Source: Acheta domesticus
Taxonomy: Eukaryota; Arthropoda; Insecta; Orthoptera; Gryllidae
Assembly: GCA_031308135.1 (NCBI GenBank)
Contig: JAHLJT010009419.1
Span: 39,891,397 to 39,955,396 of the forward strand
Direction: 5' to 3'
Length of the DNA: 64,000 nucleotides
A program made the translations under genes and the position numbers. Shown here one piece after another: positions 38,439 through 52,600 of this stretch; the stretch's first letter is position 1; each line of letters begins with the position of its first letter. The notes beneath the pieces are model-generated. The model was not told where the DNA came from. It searched no databases and saw only the letters and a program-made list of their open reading frames with translations.

Positions 38439-40084
38439 CAGGCCTGTCCAAAAGTGTGCTCCGGTGCAATTTTGCTCCGCCCGTGCTCCACGCAGCGCGC
38501 CGGCGCAAATTAGTCACCAGGGGAGGGGGCATCCCTTCAGTCCTTGCGACAAGGCGACCTCAAGGACACAACAACGGGTGTCGATATTTTTCGAGCCGTC
38601 GAGGATGCTTTGGAAGAAGTGGGTTTACCGTGGGAACGGCTGTATTCTGTAACATCTGACGGTGCACCGTTTATGTGTGGAGTACACATTGGATTTGTTA
38701 CGTTAGTAACAACAAAACTGTTGGAGTTTGGCAAAGAACTCATTAGCTGCGTGCATTATATTATACACCAGGAAGCACTTTGTGCAAAAGCGGCGAATAT
38801 TGGCAATGTTGCTAAAGACGTTATCCGCATTGTAAATTTTCTCCGTGCTCATGGACTTAACCACCGTCAATTCAAAGAATTATTGATCGACATAAACGCT
38901 GAATTTTCGGATATTCCGTATCATTGTGCAGTGAGATGGTTGAGTCGTGGAGCTGTTTTTAAGAGGTTTTTTGCAATAAAGGGGGCAAAACAATTGTTTT
39001 TGGATTTTAAAGAAAAACCCGATGAATGTAAACTGATAGCCGACCCAAAGTGAGTGGCAGCATTAGGATCTCTTGCTGACATTACCTGCCATCGAAATGA
39101 TCATAATATATCAATGCAAGGCAAGAACTGTCTCATTACAGATTTATTTGATAAAATAAAAGCCTTTGAATTAAAGCTTTCCCTGTGGGAAGGTCAATTA
39201 AGGAATAGGAATGCAGCACACTTTTTATGTCTTCAGATTGTGGAAGAAGGTGCATGTTTCGATGAATATGTCACTGTTATTCAAGATTTGAAAGAAAACT
39301 TTTCTAACCGCTTCAAGAACTTAAGAGAACAAGAACAGTTGTTTACATTGTTTGCGACACCATTTTCGATTTCGGCAGAGACTGTTCCGGAACATTTGCA
39401 ATTGAAGTTGATTGACTTGCAATGTCAAACGAGACAGAAAGATAAATTTTGGACGGCGAACTCTTTGCTAGAGTTTTATGAAAATTTTCCACAACATGAG
39501 TTCCCAAAACTGCATATGCAAGCAGCGAAAGTAATTTCTATGTTTGGATCCACGTATGTATGTGAGAGCTTCTTTTCTATTATGCAGTTAACCAAATCGA
39601 AGTTTCGAGGATGTGTGAGCGACGAGAGTCTTCGCAATTCCTTGCGTTTGATGGCGACAAGGAATGTTGTGCCCCGCATCGAGCGAATTGTAAACAATAA
39701 AAAAAGCAAATATAATTGTTACTATTAAATTGCTTTTGTTTGCTTTCACTAAACCTACTTATCCAGGAAATTCCGTTTTCCTCAATTATGTTTCAAACTA
39801 GAAAATAAAAAAGAAACTTATTCCGTGGAATAAAATTAAATAAAAATCCCCTTTGATTTTACATGAACTACATTAAAACATTGTCGCATTTCATCCGATT
39901 GAAACGATCCAGTAAATGACTGTCGCTCGGCGAGGAAAGTTGCGCGGTAGGGCTGAGTAACTGGCAGTCGGGGACGGCCGTCGGGCTGTGGCGGAAACAG
40001 CCGAACTGAAGCGCGCTTAGTCGTCAGTCGGAGCGAACTTGGTGCTCCGGAGCACGGGCGGAGCAGAAATCGTGGACAGGCCTG
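38439..40084 (+). mobile_element. hAT DNA transposon inserted in the Transib transposase
   Basis: 1646 bp with perfect 11-bp inverted ends, CAGGCCTGTCC and GGACAGGCCTG. It is flanked by an exact 8-bp duplication, GAATAGAC, at 38431-38438 and 40085-40092. Subterminal GC-rich inverted stretches (TGCTCCGCCCGTGCTCC and GGAGCACGGGCGGAGCA) add further symmetry. The Transib frame continues correctly across one copy of the duplication. This is a textbook hAT insertion. Confidence 0.93.
38544..39728 (+). pseudogene. hAT transposase, N-terminally shortened, one in-frame stop
   Basis: The frame encodes TTGVDIFRAVEDALEEVGL, YSVTSDGAPFMCGVHIGFV, CVHYIIHQEALCAKA and VRWLSRGAVFKRFF. It then stops at TGA 39052-39054, where relatives have Trp (DPEW), and continues in the same frame with VAALGSLADITCHRNDHNIS to the dimerisation domain. 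That domain contains FGSTYVCESFFSIMQLTKSK, whose CES Glu is the last catalytic acid. It resembles the transposase domain of GTF2IRD2 and related Charlie/Buster-type hAT proteins. The BED zinc finger and the first catalytic region are absent, consistent with an internal deletion. Except for the single stop the remaining frame is open for nearly 1.2 kb, so the copy is young. Confidence 0.85.
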
Positions 40085-41333
40085 GAATAGACTGTGAACT
40101 AATTTCTCGATTTGGAATAATTTTGAAAACAATTTCATCTGGGCATGAAATCAACGTTCCAGAGTTCCATTCCTACTCCAAAGAAACAGCACATTTATTT
40201 GTAAGTTTATATCCGTGGTATTATATGCCTCCTACAGTTCATAAAATTTTAATTCATGCTGCTTCCATAATAAACGCAGCAATTTTACCAATTGGAAAGC
40301 TTTCAGAAGAAGTAATAGAATCCAGGAACAACGAGATCAGAAAATTCAGAGAAAATCACACCAGAAAAAATTCAAGAGTTTCCACCAATTGTGACTTATT
40401 CCAGCGATTGTTATTGAGCTCTAACCCCTTGATTTCTACTATTGGTGGTCCTCCAAAGAAAACGCGAAAAAAACTTCCTCAAGAAATTCATAAGTTATTA
40501 TTGATAGCCGGAGACGAAACTGGAGAGGAAGAGGAAGGCGACCCTGAAGAAGCCGACACTACCGACACTGAAGGTGCATAATATTTTCGCAGTAAGTAGT
40601 GTGATCCACTTTAATAGCAAATTAACTTCAAATAAACACTGAAAATAAAGTTCTAGATTAAAATCATTTCATTTTATTGAGTAAAACTATTTTTGTCCGC
40701 TTTTTTGCCAATCCGTACCATAGTGCGCAGGTGCCAAATTACCAGAACAAGAACAAGTGCTCTCAGACATGAGTTGCGAGATAAACTAAAGTTCTGTATA
40801 TACTCTCTGATTCAACCATGGTGGCCAATCACTGAACAACAAAAAGGTTACAATGCCTGCTTGCTACTTCCCACAATGCTCTGCGATCTCGTCGCGACCA
40901 TATCAAGCGATGGTCGCAGCAGGTCGCAGTGTGTGTGACCCGCTGAATACGCTTGTGTAAATGCAACTGTGTTTGTAAGTTCGTATGGCGGAAGGCGGTG
41001 CTGGGAGTGGATGTTGATTGTACGAATGAATGTAATCTGAGTTGATAAAAGTTCTAGGCGGAGGTTATGGTAGACGTGAATTGTGACTTGGGATGCAATT
41101 TTTGAGTGTTATGAAGAAAAATATTCTGTGAAAAGTAGTGTAAAAATTTACACTTGTGTTCTAATTGGGAAAAGGTATTGAGAACCGTGTTTTGAGTCAT
41201 TAGCTGTATTTAGAGCACTGCTCATGCTAACTGAGAGATTAGTGCTCGTCATGGTTTCGTGATTTCGTTAATGTCAACGAATTCTTTTTTTATATAAGAT
41301 AATTCTTTTTCAGTTTCATATCAGTGGTAAAAT

Positions 41334-44300
41334 ATGCATCAAAGTTCAAACAAGAATAGACCGGAGACCCCAGACAACCAGTTTCTCTTAAGAGAATCTG
41401 TTTCAAAAAATGGCTCAACTCCACGAGGAGCCAGAAAAGGTACAATTTTGCGCATTGTTTCGCCAGTTCGTGATTTAATGTTTTATATTAGGTTATGTAT
41501 ATGTTTGGTCATGGAATTAGTTTTTTGTTTGACTTCACCAAGTTCTCCTTATTTTGTCTCAATTGTTTTTGAAATGGAAGTAGAATAATGCTGTTAATTA
41601 TATTTCTTAAACAAGGAATGTGGAGTTTTAAGCGTTGATTTACCATATTAAGACATTGCTTCAAAGAGGTAATGAATTATCTTAGAATTAAATGGTAATG
41701 CCAACTTCAGAGTTGAAGGAAGTGTTTTGTAAGTTTAAGGTTAGAAAAAGTGACATGCCGTAGTTAAATAATGTGAAGAGATGCCTTTAAACTGTTAGGG
41801 AGTTGTGGAATAAATTATTATAATGCAACTTATTTCTGAACTGGTCATAATTTTTGAAATTAGGGTTAATGCAACAAGTCAGACAAATCAGCATAAATGT
41901 CTTTTAGAAATTTCAGATGTACTTTCAGTATTTAACGAGGATTTGACCCATCAGTAGCATCCATTCAAATGAAATTTTTGAGAATTTTATTCCAGCAAAA
42001 TCTTTTTCTTACAGACATTTTATGCAAATTCTTGTTTTTGAACATTTTTGTGTTCTTGTGCATTTAATACCTGCTTAAACATTCTTTGCCTCTCTTGTTG
42101 ATTAAATTTATCAGCACGTTTCAGGCTCGGTCTATGTATTCTGAAGTGTATTTCAATATGTTATTGTGAAGACATTAGTCCATAGTTATTCTTGATTGAA
42201 TAATGACCTATTATCCTATCATATTCCTATTAAGTACTTTCTTTTTGTCATTCTAGTTGAGACCTCATTGCAGGTTGACACGAGATGAAAATTCAGCTGT
42301 GTTCAACTAGTTTCGCTTCCGTCTTCTCAAAAAACTCAATATTTTGAATTGTGTGATAAAATGAGCTTAAACAAGATGAATATAATTTTTCTTGTGAAAC
42401 ATCAACAGTATACACAAATTGTGTAATATAAATTATATAAGTGTATTAAAAAGCACATTTTATCAAATTAATAATTTATTGAATTACTGACTTACTTAAC
42501 TAGATCTTCAATTAATTGGTAACATGTCACATCATTTTTCATCTCTTGCATACTTGAAGTAACGGAAGTTACGTCAAGTATGCTTTGATCCATTGAAGTG
42601 TTGTATTACTGCATGTGACTTCCTTTGTGTATCATATTACACAAAGGCTAAGTCCCCTAACTTTCAATTGTCAGTCTGCCACCATTCCAGCTTCATAAGG
42701 TAGTATTTACTGTAGTGAGTGTTTCTGTATTTGTGGATGTTAAGGCATTTTCTGTGCTTTAGGAAGGCTTAGAAATAACCCAAAATATAACTAACAGTTA
42801 TAAAAAAAAAAGTTATTGCTTGTGGAAGTAGAAACAAATCTTCATGGTTCATTATTTTGTTGAGTATGGAATTTTACAGTATATTTGTTAGCTAATTCTA
42901 GTTGGTTCTATTTGCCAGGATATTGAAGCTTCTGTTGTGTGGTATTGACAGTGGCAGTAACCTAAGTGTAATCTGAGAAAGTTTTGGTAGGAAAAATTAA
43001 GCCAGAAATAATATGAAACAAGTATTGTGGTAAATGTTGTTTCAAATTAAGATCTTTTAGTAGGAGAATCATATTTTGAAAAGAACTTTACAAGATAAGG
43101 TGGGAGTTGAAATCTCTTGAAAAGCTAGGTGATTTTTTGACCAGTCAAGGAAATATTGAACAATTAATTTATATTGAAAACAAATTTAAATTATGTAAGA
43201 ATTACACCCATGCCATTTAACTTAAGAATTTAGAGCAATAAAATTATTTTTGTTTCTTGACTTAATGGAATATAGTATATCATGGTTTGGGGCCAAGCAT
43301 TTGTGACTGAATTGCAAAGCAGTGGTCTGAATTATTTCAAACTGTTTTAATGAAAAATTATTTCATATTTTAAGTGGACTGGGTGAATTTTATTTATAAA
43401 ATAATTCGAGTTTTGAATTCTGTCGAAAGAGTTCTTGTCTAGTTTTAAAAAGTAGTTCAAGATGAAAAAAATATGCAAAAATATCAAAATTAGTTTATAG
43501 ATCGGTTGCGTATTTGACATCACATGTTTGTTTTATTAATTGAAAATATACTTCATTATACTGTAGTAATGTCATATCTTTAATTTAATTCAAAATATAA
43601 TTTACGTTATTATTATGGTTAGTAGCATATTGATGAGTTCACGTAAAGGTAAGTGATTATTAAATTGTGAAAGGCATAAGGAATTTGGTTCAGGATGTGA
43701 AAAGAGCACCTAACATTATTCACTTTAATAGATTTAGGGAGGTAATTGTTAATTTGCCCTTGCATTGAATTATAATGTCCAATCACATTTTGAGTCCTAG
43801 AATTGAGAGTAATTATTCCATAACCATAATTTTTCAAATAAGAAATTTGCTTTTACATATGGCTTTGATTTTTAGTCTCTCTTTTATTTCTGTCATTGTT
43901 GTATTAGATACAAAAGTTCAATACTCTTGAGTAATTGAAGCATTTCTATTGTTAGATTTATATTTTACACGTGTAAAATAAGAGTCACCTACAATAAAAA
44001 CAAAAATAAGTTCATGTAAAGCTTGTGTTGAGTGAAAAGTTCTTTGAGTTTAGTGAGGGTTTATTTCGTTTGTAATCTGAAGCAGTTACATGATCACATC
44101 TTTCCCAGACCATCTTCCTCTAATTTTTAATATTCCAATTTTAGGTAACTTGCCTTGTTTTTGTGGTGCTACTGATATATCACTTGGATTGAAAGGTGTG
44201 GAGTAATATTTAAATGTGTATGCACAATAGTCTTGAGACACACATTAAGTTGCTCAGTTGACATGTTCTTGACAATGCTACAGAATCTGTTAATCTAGAT

Positions 44301-46599
44301 TCTTGGGGCAAGTTGCAATTTGTTACAAGGAAATAGGAATCTCCTGTGGAATATTTCTTGTCTGCCTTTTTTTTTTAATGTAGGGAAGAAGGGAAAAAAA
44401 TCCCTTCCAGTTGACACTTCTTATTAGTCAATTATTTAATATTTCTTTCCTTCTCTCCAATAGAATTTCTTTTAACTTTTTATTCAAAGAAAAATTATAT
44501 TGAATTATGAATAATTGATTTTTCCTACAAATATTTCAGTGAACACTGAGATGTCCTGTACATTCTTGAAATAATTTATGTAACCACTTTAATTTTTGTT
44601 CTAATGGAAAGTATAATTCTTATCTTTATACTTTTTAATGTTTTTAAAAGCATGCCAGGAGCTTGGTATAAGTTCATAATTTCATGTAAATTTAATGTTT
44701 GGTGGTGATAATATGATGGCAAATAAGCAAAATAATTTATAATGTCAAGCATTTTACAACAATACATTCTTAGGGTTTACAAAAATCCATGATGTATGTA
44801 GTAGCATTATTACTTTAATTAAAATATGTTTTGAAAATTTCTCTTCCTAAAGAATCTAACCGTTTCCCATGTACATATTTTCGAAATTTACCACTGTGTT
44901 CTAAAAAAATTCATGTATGTGGTGAAATATGTTTTATTCTGTAACTTGTAAACTTATTATTTGTGAACGGCACCTGGCCATTTGTTTTGAATTATATATG
45001 GTTATTATGGCATTATATCGTATGGTTGTAATTAAAACCAAATTGCCTTTCATCTTCAGCAATCCTGGATTGTAATGTGAGTGTAAAGTAAGTGTGTTGT
45101 TGGGAAGTAGGCTAAAACATCAGAATTTAGTGCAATATTTATCTTTCTTTTTAATTACAATATTACTCGAAGTAACATTTTCAGTCACTCTTTCCTTCTT
45201 TTTTTTTCATTTCTTTTTCTTTTTTTGGTGGGGGAGGGTGATTATTGGTTTTAACATCAGGTAGTAATGAGAATTCCTTTGTCAACATGTAAGACACCAA
45301 GATAATTTTTCTACTCTATTTCATTTTGTGCTTGAATATGTTCTTAAAATTGCCAGTTACTGTTCAGTTAAGTATTGAAACGAAATTTTAAAATATCTCA
45401 GTGTCTGATAATGATGATATTAGTGAATATGTGTAATTTTTTGAAAGTAGGGTAGTAAAGTTTGTTGTAGGCTTAATTGAAGTCTAGTTTACACTTAGTG
45501 ACTTCTGTATTCACAGGATTTATGTGATAATTTGCCAGTGTTCAACAAGTACATAATTATAATGTTTTTGCAATTTTGTAGGGGCAGATTTTCATGAGAA
45601 GCAACCTCTTTTTGATAGACCATTAGCAGAACCTGTTAAACTGACACCAGCTTGGGAGGAGACTAATCTTCCCAATGATGAACTGAATTTCAAAGGAGTT
45701 ACAATGGAACAAGCTGACTTAGAAATTAATCCCCCAAGAGATTGGTAAATATTCATTTTTAATTTTGAAGAGATAATATTTTTAGGAAGTTATCTTGTTT
45801 GTTTGCATGTTATTATACTCTAAATATATTGCAAGTTGAAGGCCAGTTTTATATTAAAGAATATGCTACACTATACTATTGAGTTTTTGTGATGTTTATT
45901 TTAATGGAAAAAATAAAATAGAGAGGTAAATTTCGTATGTGACCTCTTGACTGGAAAAATGTCCTGGTCTGCAAGGGAAATTTTGTAGGAGAATTAACCA
46001 AAATGTCTGGGATGTAAAATTGGTATTTTTCAATTTTGACTTATTGTGCTACCAATGGATCTTCTTAACAAATTAAAGTTAGTAAGTTGTTTAATTCTTT
46101 CAGAGTACAACATCTGAGAATAATTTTTTTGAGTGAATCTTATTAGTAAGAACTCCAATCACGTTTTTCTCAAATCAACTTTTTTAATCATCATTCGATA
46201 ATTAATACCTTCTGAAGTTCTGTTCTAAGAAGCATGGACTCTTTTTTAAAATTATCAGTATCTTAGTGAATTTCTCACAATCTGTAAATTGAAATATTTG
46301 ACTTGAAACCTCTTTCTGCACAATAGGTCACATGTCTTGAACTTGGCATAGCGTGGCCTTTCACTTAAGAACAATCCCTTTTAGTATAGACAGGGGTTGA
46401 TTTTATGCGAAATACAACAGAACATAGTTCTGGTACCTCAGGAACAAATTAGGTTAAAAACAAGAGGAAAAACACTTCCTCTTTTTTTATTTAAACCAAC
46501 TTTAGGAAACTCAAAATTCAATAATTCCACTTAACTGTGTCAGTTCTATGATTATAACAAAATTATGAGTAAAAAAAATATAACATTGATATGAACTCC

Positions 46600-46640
<41 letters not shown>

Positions 46641-49600
46641 TTCACTTAGAGCCATTGCTACTACTGTTACTAGTTATTATGGTTTATAATTATTCAATTA
46701 TATTATAAATATATAACCATTTCTATTAAATTAATAATTACTTTGGGGAGGGTTCTGGGACGTACAATATTATAAATCAAGCACTGAGTAAAGATACTAC
46801 TTTTATGTTATAACAAAGGGAAATTACCCCTTTTCTCCCCTCCCCATTTTTCGTGTATTTCAACGTAAGTAATTTTTTACCTTTTTCTGTCATTTTTAAA
46901 GCATTTTTGGCTTATTTCATCAGTTATAATATTCCTTTAATGGTATTCGCTTCAAATAATATTTACGAGATGCAAAAAAAAGAAGAAGAAGAAAGAGAGA
47001 GAGAGAGGTGCCTATTCGATTTCTTCACTCAGAAATTGCTATGTCAGTGGTTTTGAGTATGTAATCTAAGGTTCCTGTGTTACCTTAAAGTGCCATTGTC
47101 ATTTCAGCCAATTTTGCAATAACTAAAGATAGGGCAATTCGGGAAAACAACAGCTCAAACCAAAATTTTTCAAACAGAGTTCACTTGAATGAAAGGAAGA
47201 AACCTCGGTTATGTCAGTACCATATCCAGCAGCTTGAGTTGTTCGTCTGATCTGGCTTTGACTAAATTTTTTGTCATTTTTCCTTGCATTTAGGGAATTT
47301 TTAAAAATTTTAAGAGCATTTTATTGATCATTTTTGGGGATGATTTAGGTCATCAAAATCCACTTCCTAATTATAACTAGACTGGAAAAATAAGTGGTAT
47401 AAAATATCAAAATATGTACATAAATATGTAATGAAAATAGTAAGAATATGTAATAAATGTGTAAAATCAGTTATAATATGTAATATTAAACTTCTCTAAT
47501 TAAAAACCATTTACATAGCAAGAAATTACATTTAGAAAAACTGCTTACTTTACATTATACAACTTTCTCGTCAGTAGTAAAAGCTTCGTCTATTGTAATC
47601 CAGGACTGTTGTTTAGCAGCCGGAGTAATCGCAATAGAAGCCATCACACAAACTGGCGAGATCTACAACCAGCAAACACACTGTAGCATCTTCATCGAAG
47701 TGTTACACGTCAGTGATCGCAAATTTTTCTCTGTAATTAAGGTTACAGATCACAAAACGGTGTCAGTGATGCTTTGGACAACCAGATTTCCCCAATATTG
47801 TAGGAAAAATGCTTTTATTAAAAAATACACATTTTCATAAAAAAGATGGAATTAAATAGAAGAAAATTGATAAAATAAGAAAATACATTGTGAAACCAGC
47901 AAAATATGTAAAATAGTACTAAATATGTAAAAATATGTAACGAAAAAAATCGATATTGCGTTATGAGGGCTATGATTCGCCAAGATTACAATATTGAGAA
48001 TGGTAAGTAGAAAGAGAAAAAATATGTAATTACATAAAAATCTGGTCTCTAATTATAACCATATGCTACTTCGATAATTTATTTGCTTTGTACACTTCTT
48101 CCACTGTACCTACCACTTTATTACCTTCTTTGGTAATTTCTTCCCTTTAAAAGTCCTATTAGTAGGGAAGGTGTTCAGTCAATTCAGACAATATTCTTAA
48201 ATTTCTCTTTTGATGAAGGAATTGGTACGTTGATCAGTGGCAAAAAAAGCATATCTTAAGAAATTTTTATTTAGTGTTTTCCAAAGTATTTTTTCTTTTT
48301 CTTTCATTCTTTTTTCCCCATAAAGCATGGTCACTAATACAAACTCCTGTCAGTTAATTTTTATGATTACTTAGAGGTCCTACATAAAATATACAATGCA
48401 AATTTGGAGTATTTTAAATTCCCCCTCTCCCCCCCCCCCTAACACACCTGTAAAGGTGGCTCCACATACTTCGCATTCATAGAGTAATTAGTTACTGCTT
48501 GCCCAGTCTCGAGCAGATTTAAGATCTAATGTTAAAACCAAACAAGGTGACTTCGTGAGATTTAATGAGGATCTGGCACAACAAAAGAGGGACTTCTGAA
48601 AATATATTAACTCTAAGAAGACTTGCAGAGGTCGTGATTCCGATTGACCAGTCGCAATTACAGTCGAGCATTTCCTTACCAATTTTACTTCAATATTAAG
48701 TCATTTAAATTTAGAATTACAAGGTAAAAATAAACCAGTAATTGACATGACCAGCTGCATAGACACATATAAGACAAAATGTATTTTGCTAATAGAAGAT
48801 CTGCAACAAAATAATCTGAATATTTTTCCAAAAATGGTAGATAACTTATAAAAACATAAAGATATTAATTATTAGATTGACAAATACATAACGGAAGTCA
48901 AAAAATTAATTGAAGATTCCAGAATTTTGAAAAAATTAAAGAAATTAATAATGAGAATTTATATTTTTTCCATTTAAACAAGATTTAAGTGTGAAATGTG
49001 TAGAGACGAGAAAAGTATGTTGTATCAAACGTCAAAATATGTATATAAATGTGTAATGGAAACAGTGAGAATATATAATAAATATGTAAAATTGGATATA
49101 ATATGTAATATTAAAATACACTAATTATAAAACATACATCATTCGAAGTTACATTTAACAAAAATTTTCAAAACAAATTTTAAAAATTATATAAATGTTT
49201 TAAAAATCATTTGCAGAGCACAAGTTGATGCACATTTTGAACCGTTGAACTTTCCAGTCAGCAATAAAAGTTGCTTTTATTGCTATCCATGATGGTAGTT
49301 TAGCAGCCAGTTAGACGCAAAGAAGCTCTTGTAAAAATTGGCGAAATCCACAACCAGCAAATAATCTGTCGACAATCACCAAAGTTCCTCTAAAATTAAG
49401 ATTAAAGATCACAAAACTCCATGTCAGTGATATTTTTCAGACCTACAGGTGAAAATGATCTCTGTCGCTGACACGCACTTCCCGCTACTGAGATAATATC
49501 AGGCGCTTCGGACTGTAAGAACTTTCGACCGCGTCTAATTGTAGCTCATCTATATTCAACAGTAGTCAGTTGTAATGTAGGAAAAAATTCTAATTTTTTT

Positions 49601-52600
49601 AAAATACCTTTTTCATAAAAAGCGTGTAAAATAGAATGAAATTGATAAAATGAAAAAAATATTTTGTGAAAGTGTCAAAATATGTAAAATGTGTAATATA
49701 GTGCTAAATATGTAACGAAAAAATTGGGTGTTTTGTTAGGGTGGTGACGATTTGCCAAGATAACAGTTTCGAGAACTATAAGTAGAAAGATGAAAAATAT
49801 GTAATTACATAAAATTTGGTCTCTAGAAATGTGTTATGCTGAAATACAGTTTATAAACACACTCTTCTTCCCCCTTAGATCTTCACACCCCTTGTTCCCC
49901 CTTAGACTACGCTTGTGACAAGAAGTCGATTGCGACACGCTTTTAAGATAAAAAGTATATCTTATGTGCAGAAAAGTTGGCCACCCCTGGTCTATACAAT
50001 TACTCAATCTATAGTAAATGGATTTGCAAGTTATTTCTCCCCCTTTTATATTCATCACTCAAGTCAGATTGAGGATATACATCTTGTTGATAAGTCTCTC
50101 CGTTTTGAACTCCATTGATTTGAGTGTTTCTGATGTATTAAAAAATAACAATTGAAAAGCTTGAAAAAAGAAACACATACGAGGAAAAACAGGTCCAGAC
50201 GAGATTTTGCTAAAAAAAAATGTAAATTTTGTCTTTTCCCAATTACTGAAGGTTCTATTTGATAAATTTTATAGGTGTGTCCAATGAGTGGAAATCCTCG
50301 TACATTGTACCAATCATCAAATCAGGTGGTAAGAGTTTTATTTCTAATTATAGACCAATTACAATTCTGAATGTAATTCGTAAATTATTTGAATCAATAA
50401 TTGTTGATAAACTGAATAACCTGATCTGTCCATTTCTGCCAGATACTTTGGTGTTATTCATGGAAGAAATATAAAGGCAAATCTTGTATATTACTCTCAA
50501 TATATACTCAATGGAAGGGAAAATAAGTTAACAGTAGTGATATGGATTACAGTAAGGCATTTGATTCAGTGAATTATTCCATCCTCTGTAAATTGCAACG
50601 TTTTTGGTACATACGTATGTATAGTAAGGGGAAAGTTACATAATACTATGCAAAAAAAACAGTGGATTTCGGCAGAAAAACTCTTCTTACAGGGCCCTGG
50701 TAACGAAAAAGTGGATAAATCCTGTTTGCTAAATTAAGGGGAAAAAATCTCCTAACACGTGCTGCAGCCAGAATCCCTGTTTTGTGGGTCCTCAATACTG
50801 AAAAACCAATTGAAAGCAAAACGTCTGCTCTTGAAAATATTTAGCTTATATCGTATATATGCGTCTCATGTTCCTCTTGGCTTTTGAGGTGGTCTCTTTC
50901 CATCTGGCCTGACTTCAATCGTTTGTTTCGGCTTTTTATCCTCTACCATTCTATTAACATATCCGTTCCACTTCAGAGCTGTGTTTTCCATTTCTTTGAG
51001 TAGCTGTGTAACTTTTAGTTCTTGTGTAATACTATTAAAGCTTATCTAATCTCTTCATGTTTTTCCTACTATTGTGCATAGGAATTTCATTTCCATTGCT
51101 GTGATTCTATTTTCTGTTATTGTATTATGCGGCATACGTTCAGTTCCATGTATAAATGTTAGTATATATACGGACTTATAAATTAGGCGTTTTCTTTTAA
51201 GTGCTTACATTCATTCTTAGTAAGTTCTTATTTATTTGATAATACACATAGTTTGCTTTCTTCACTCAATTATTCAGTTCCTCCTCATATTTTCCATCTT
51301 CCATAATTATTGTTCCTAAATACTTGTAACTTGTTACTTGCTCCATATTTTCCTCTCTCCACTTAATGTTCATTTCCTCCTTTTCTTCGCTATACACATA
51401 TCCTTGCGCTTATTGATGTTTATCTTCTTACCCCCTAACCCCCAGTGCATACCCCCACTCAATTACCATCTCTTATAGCTCCCTTGGGTTTTTGGCTAGC
51501 AATAAAATATTGTCCATGTACACCAGCACATCCATACACACCATGTACACATCCATACCGATCCAATTTTCCAATTTTACATTTTGGTTTATTTGATAAA
51601 CTGATTCATAAAGATTAGAAATAGTCGAGGATTCAATTAATCTCCCTTTTTAACCCCTTTGCCCATTTGAAATTTCCCACTGAGTTGTCCACCCAGCCTT
51701 ACAATACCACACACATTTTTCTATATGCGTTTAATTACCCTCATCATTTTGCTTGAAACCTTTGCTTTCACCAGTGCGTCCCACAGTACTATGGAATGCT
51801 GACTTTAAATCTATGAAAGCAGTGCATATTGTTTTCCTCTATTCATTGTTTTTCAATTATGGTTCTTAGAGTGTAATTATGGTGTTTGTCTGCATGGTCT
51901 AAAGGACCCTTGCTGCTCTTCCAAATCTTCTACCTCTGCCCTCAATTTTACTTCAATTATCCTTCAGTACAATTTACTTAAGCAGGATGACAAACAAATC
52001 ACCCTCTAATTTTCACTTCCATTTTTACGTAGAGGTACTATTGTATTTTCTTCCCTTTCTTGCGGTATTCTTTCTTCTCTCCATATCTGTTGACATAAAG
52101 CTGTTATCCATGCCCTTCCTGTTTTCCCAGTATACGGAAGCAGATTGATAAATCCGTGACTTTGACAATAGTTCGGGCTCATTTAGCAGGTTCATTGTTG
52201 GCACTGAAGTCTTACATCCATTTTGGGGACCGTGGCATGATAGTCTTGCGTTCTGCTTATTGTTGTTGAGAGTGTCCAAAAGCAGGTGTGATTTGCTTTG
52301 TGAAAATGGAGAAAAGTGAATTTCAAGTGTTGATTGAGCACTACTTTTTGCGTGGGAAAACTTTAAAGGAAATGGAAGAGAAGTTGAGAAAGTATTATGG
52401 GGACACTGCTCCATCTATGGTATGGTCCACAAGTACTTCACAGAATTTCGTTATGTTCATTTGAGCACATGTGATGCAGAGTGCACAGGATGACCAGTTA
52501 AGGTCACAAATCAATGTAGAAATGGTGAACAAAGTTCACGATAGTGTGATGGAAGACTGACGGATTAAAGTGACAGAGCTATTAGAGATTGTAAACATTT

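Larger units (their letters stand above)
36900..40581 (+). pseudogene. Transib transposase, interrupted and frameshifted
   Basis: Blocks in order: PVTPGCSRAESRGRLSEDFG and DLSERSKRRKV; DPSAKLLKEATT; AKLSKHQYMTMRRLAL; LYPSYYAILNAK; KWGLDGSSGHSQYKQ, whose Asp (37512-37514) fits the first catalytic acid; MIDGKICNAL, whose Asp (37818-37820) fits the second; a zinc-type CYICG; YGSSNGGNNARRFFENP. After the hAT element come ISSGHEI, LYPWYYMPPTVHKILIH and LPIGKLSEEVIESRN (40291-40330), which holds the catalytic-Glu region aligned with RAG1, then an acidic C-terminus. At least two frame changes (about 37060 and 37215), a TAG at a conserved Trp (37638-37640) and the two insertions disable it. Family identity is from recalled Transib proteins. 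Confidence 0.8.
36660..40725 (+). mobile_element. Transib DNA transposon (RAG1-related), carrying two nested hAT-type insertions
   Basis: A long, broken plus-strand transposase (36900-40581) has the Transib/RAG1 architecture. The right end may be at about 40725, where ...CCGTACCATAGTG reads CACTATG on the minus strand, resembling the CAC-starting heptamer of Transib and RAG recombination signals. I could not find the matching left terminus, so the left boundary is provisional. Two insertions, a 176-bp MITE (38155-38330) and a 1646-bp hAT (38439-40084), interrupt the C-terminal half. Transib belongs to the superfamily from which vertebrate RAG1 is thought to derive. Confidence 0.75.
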
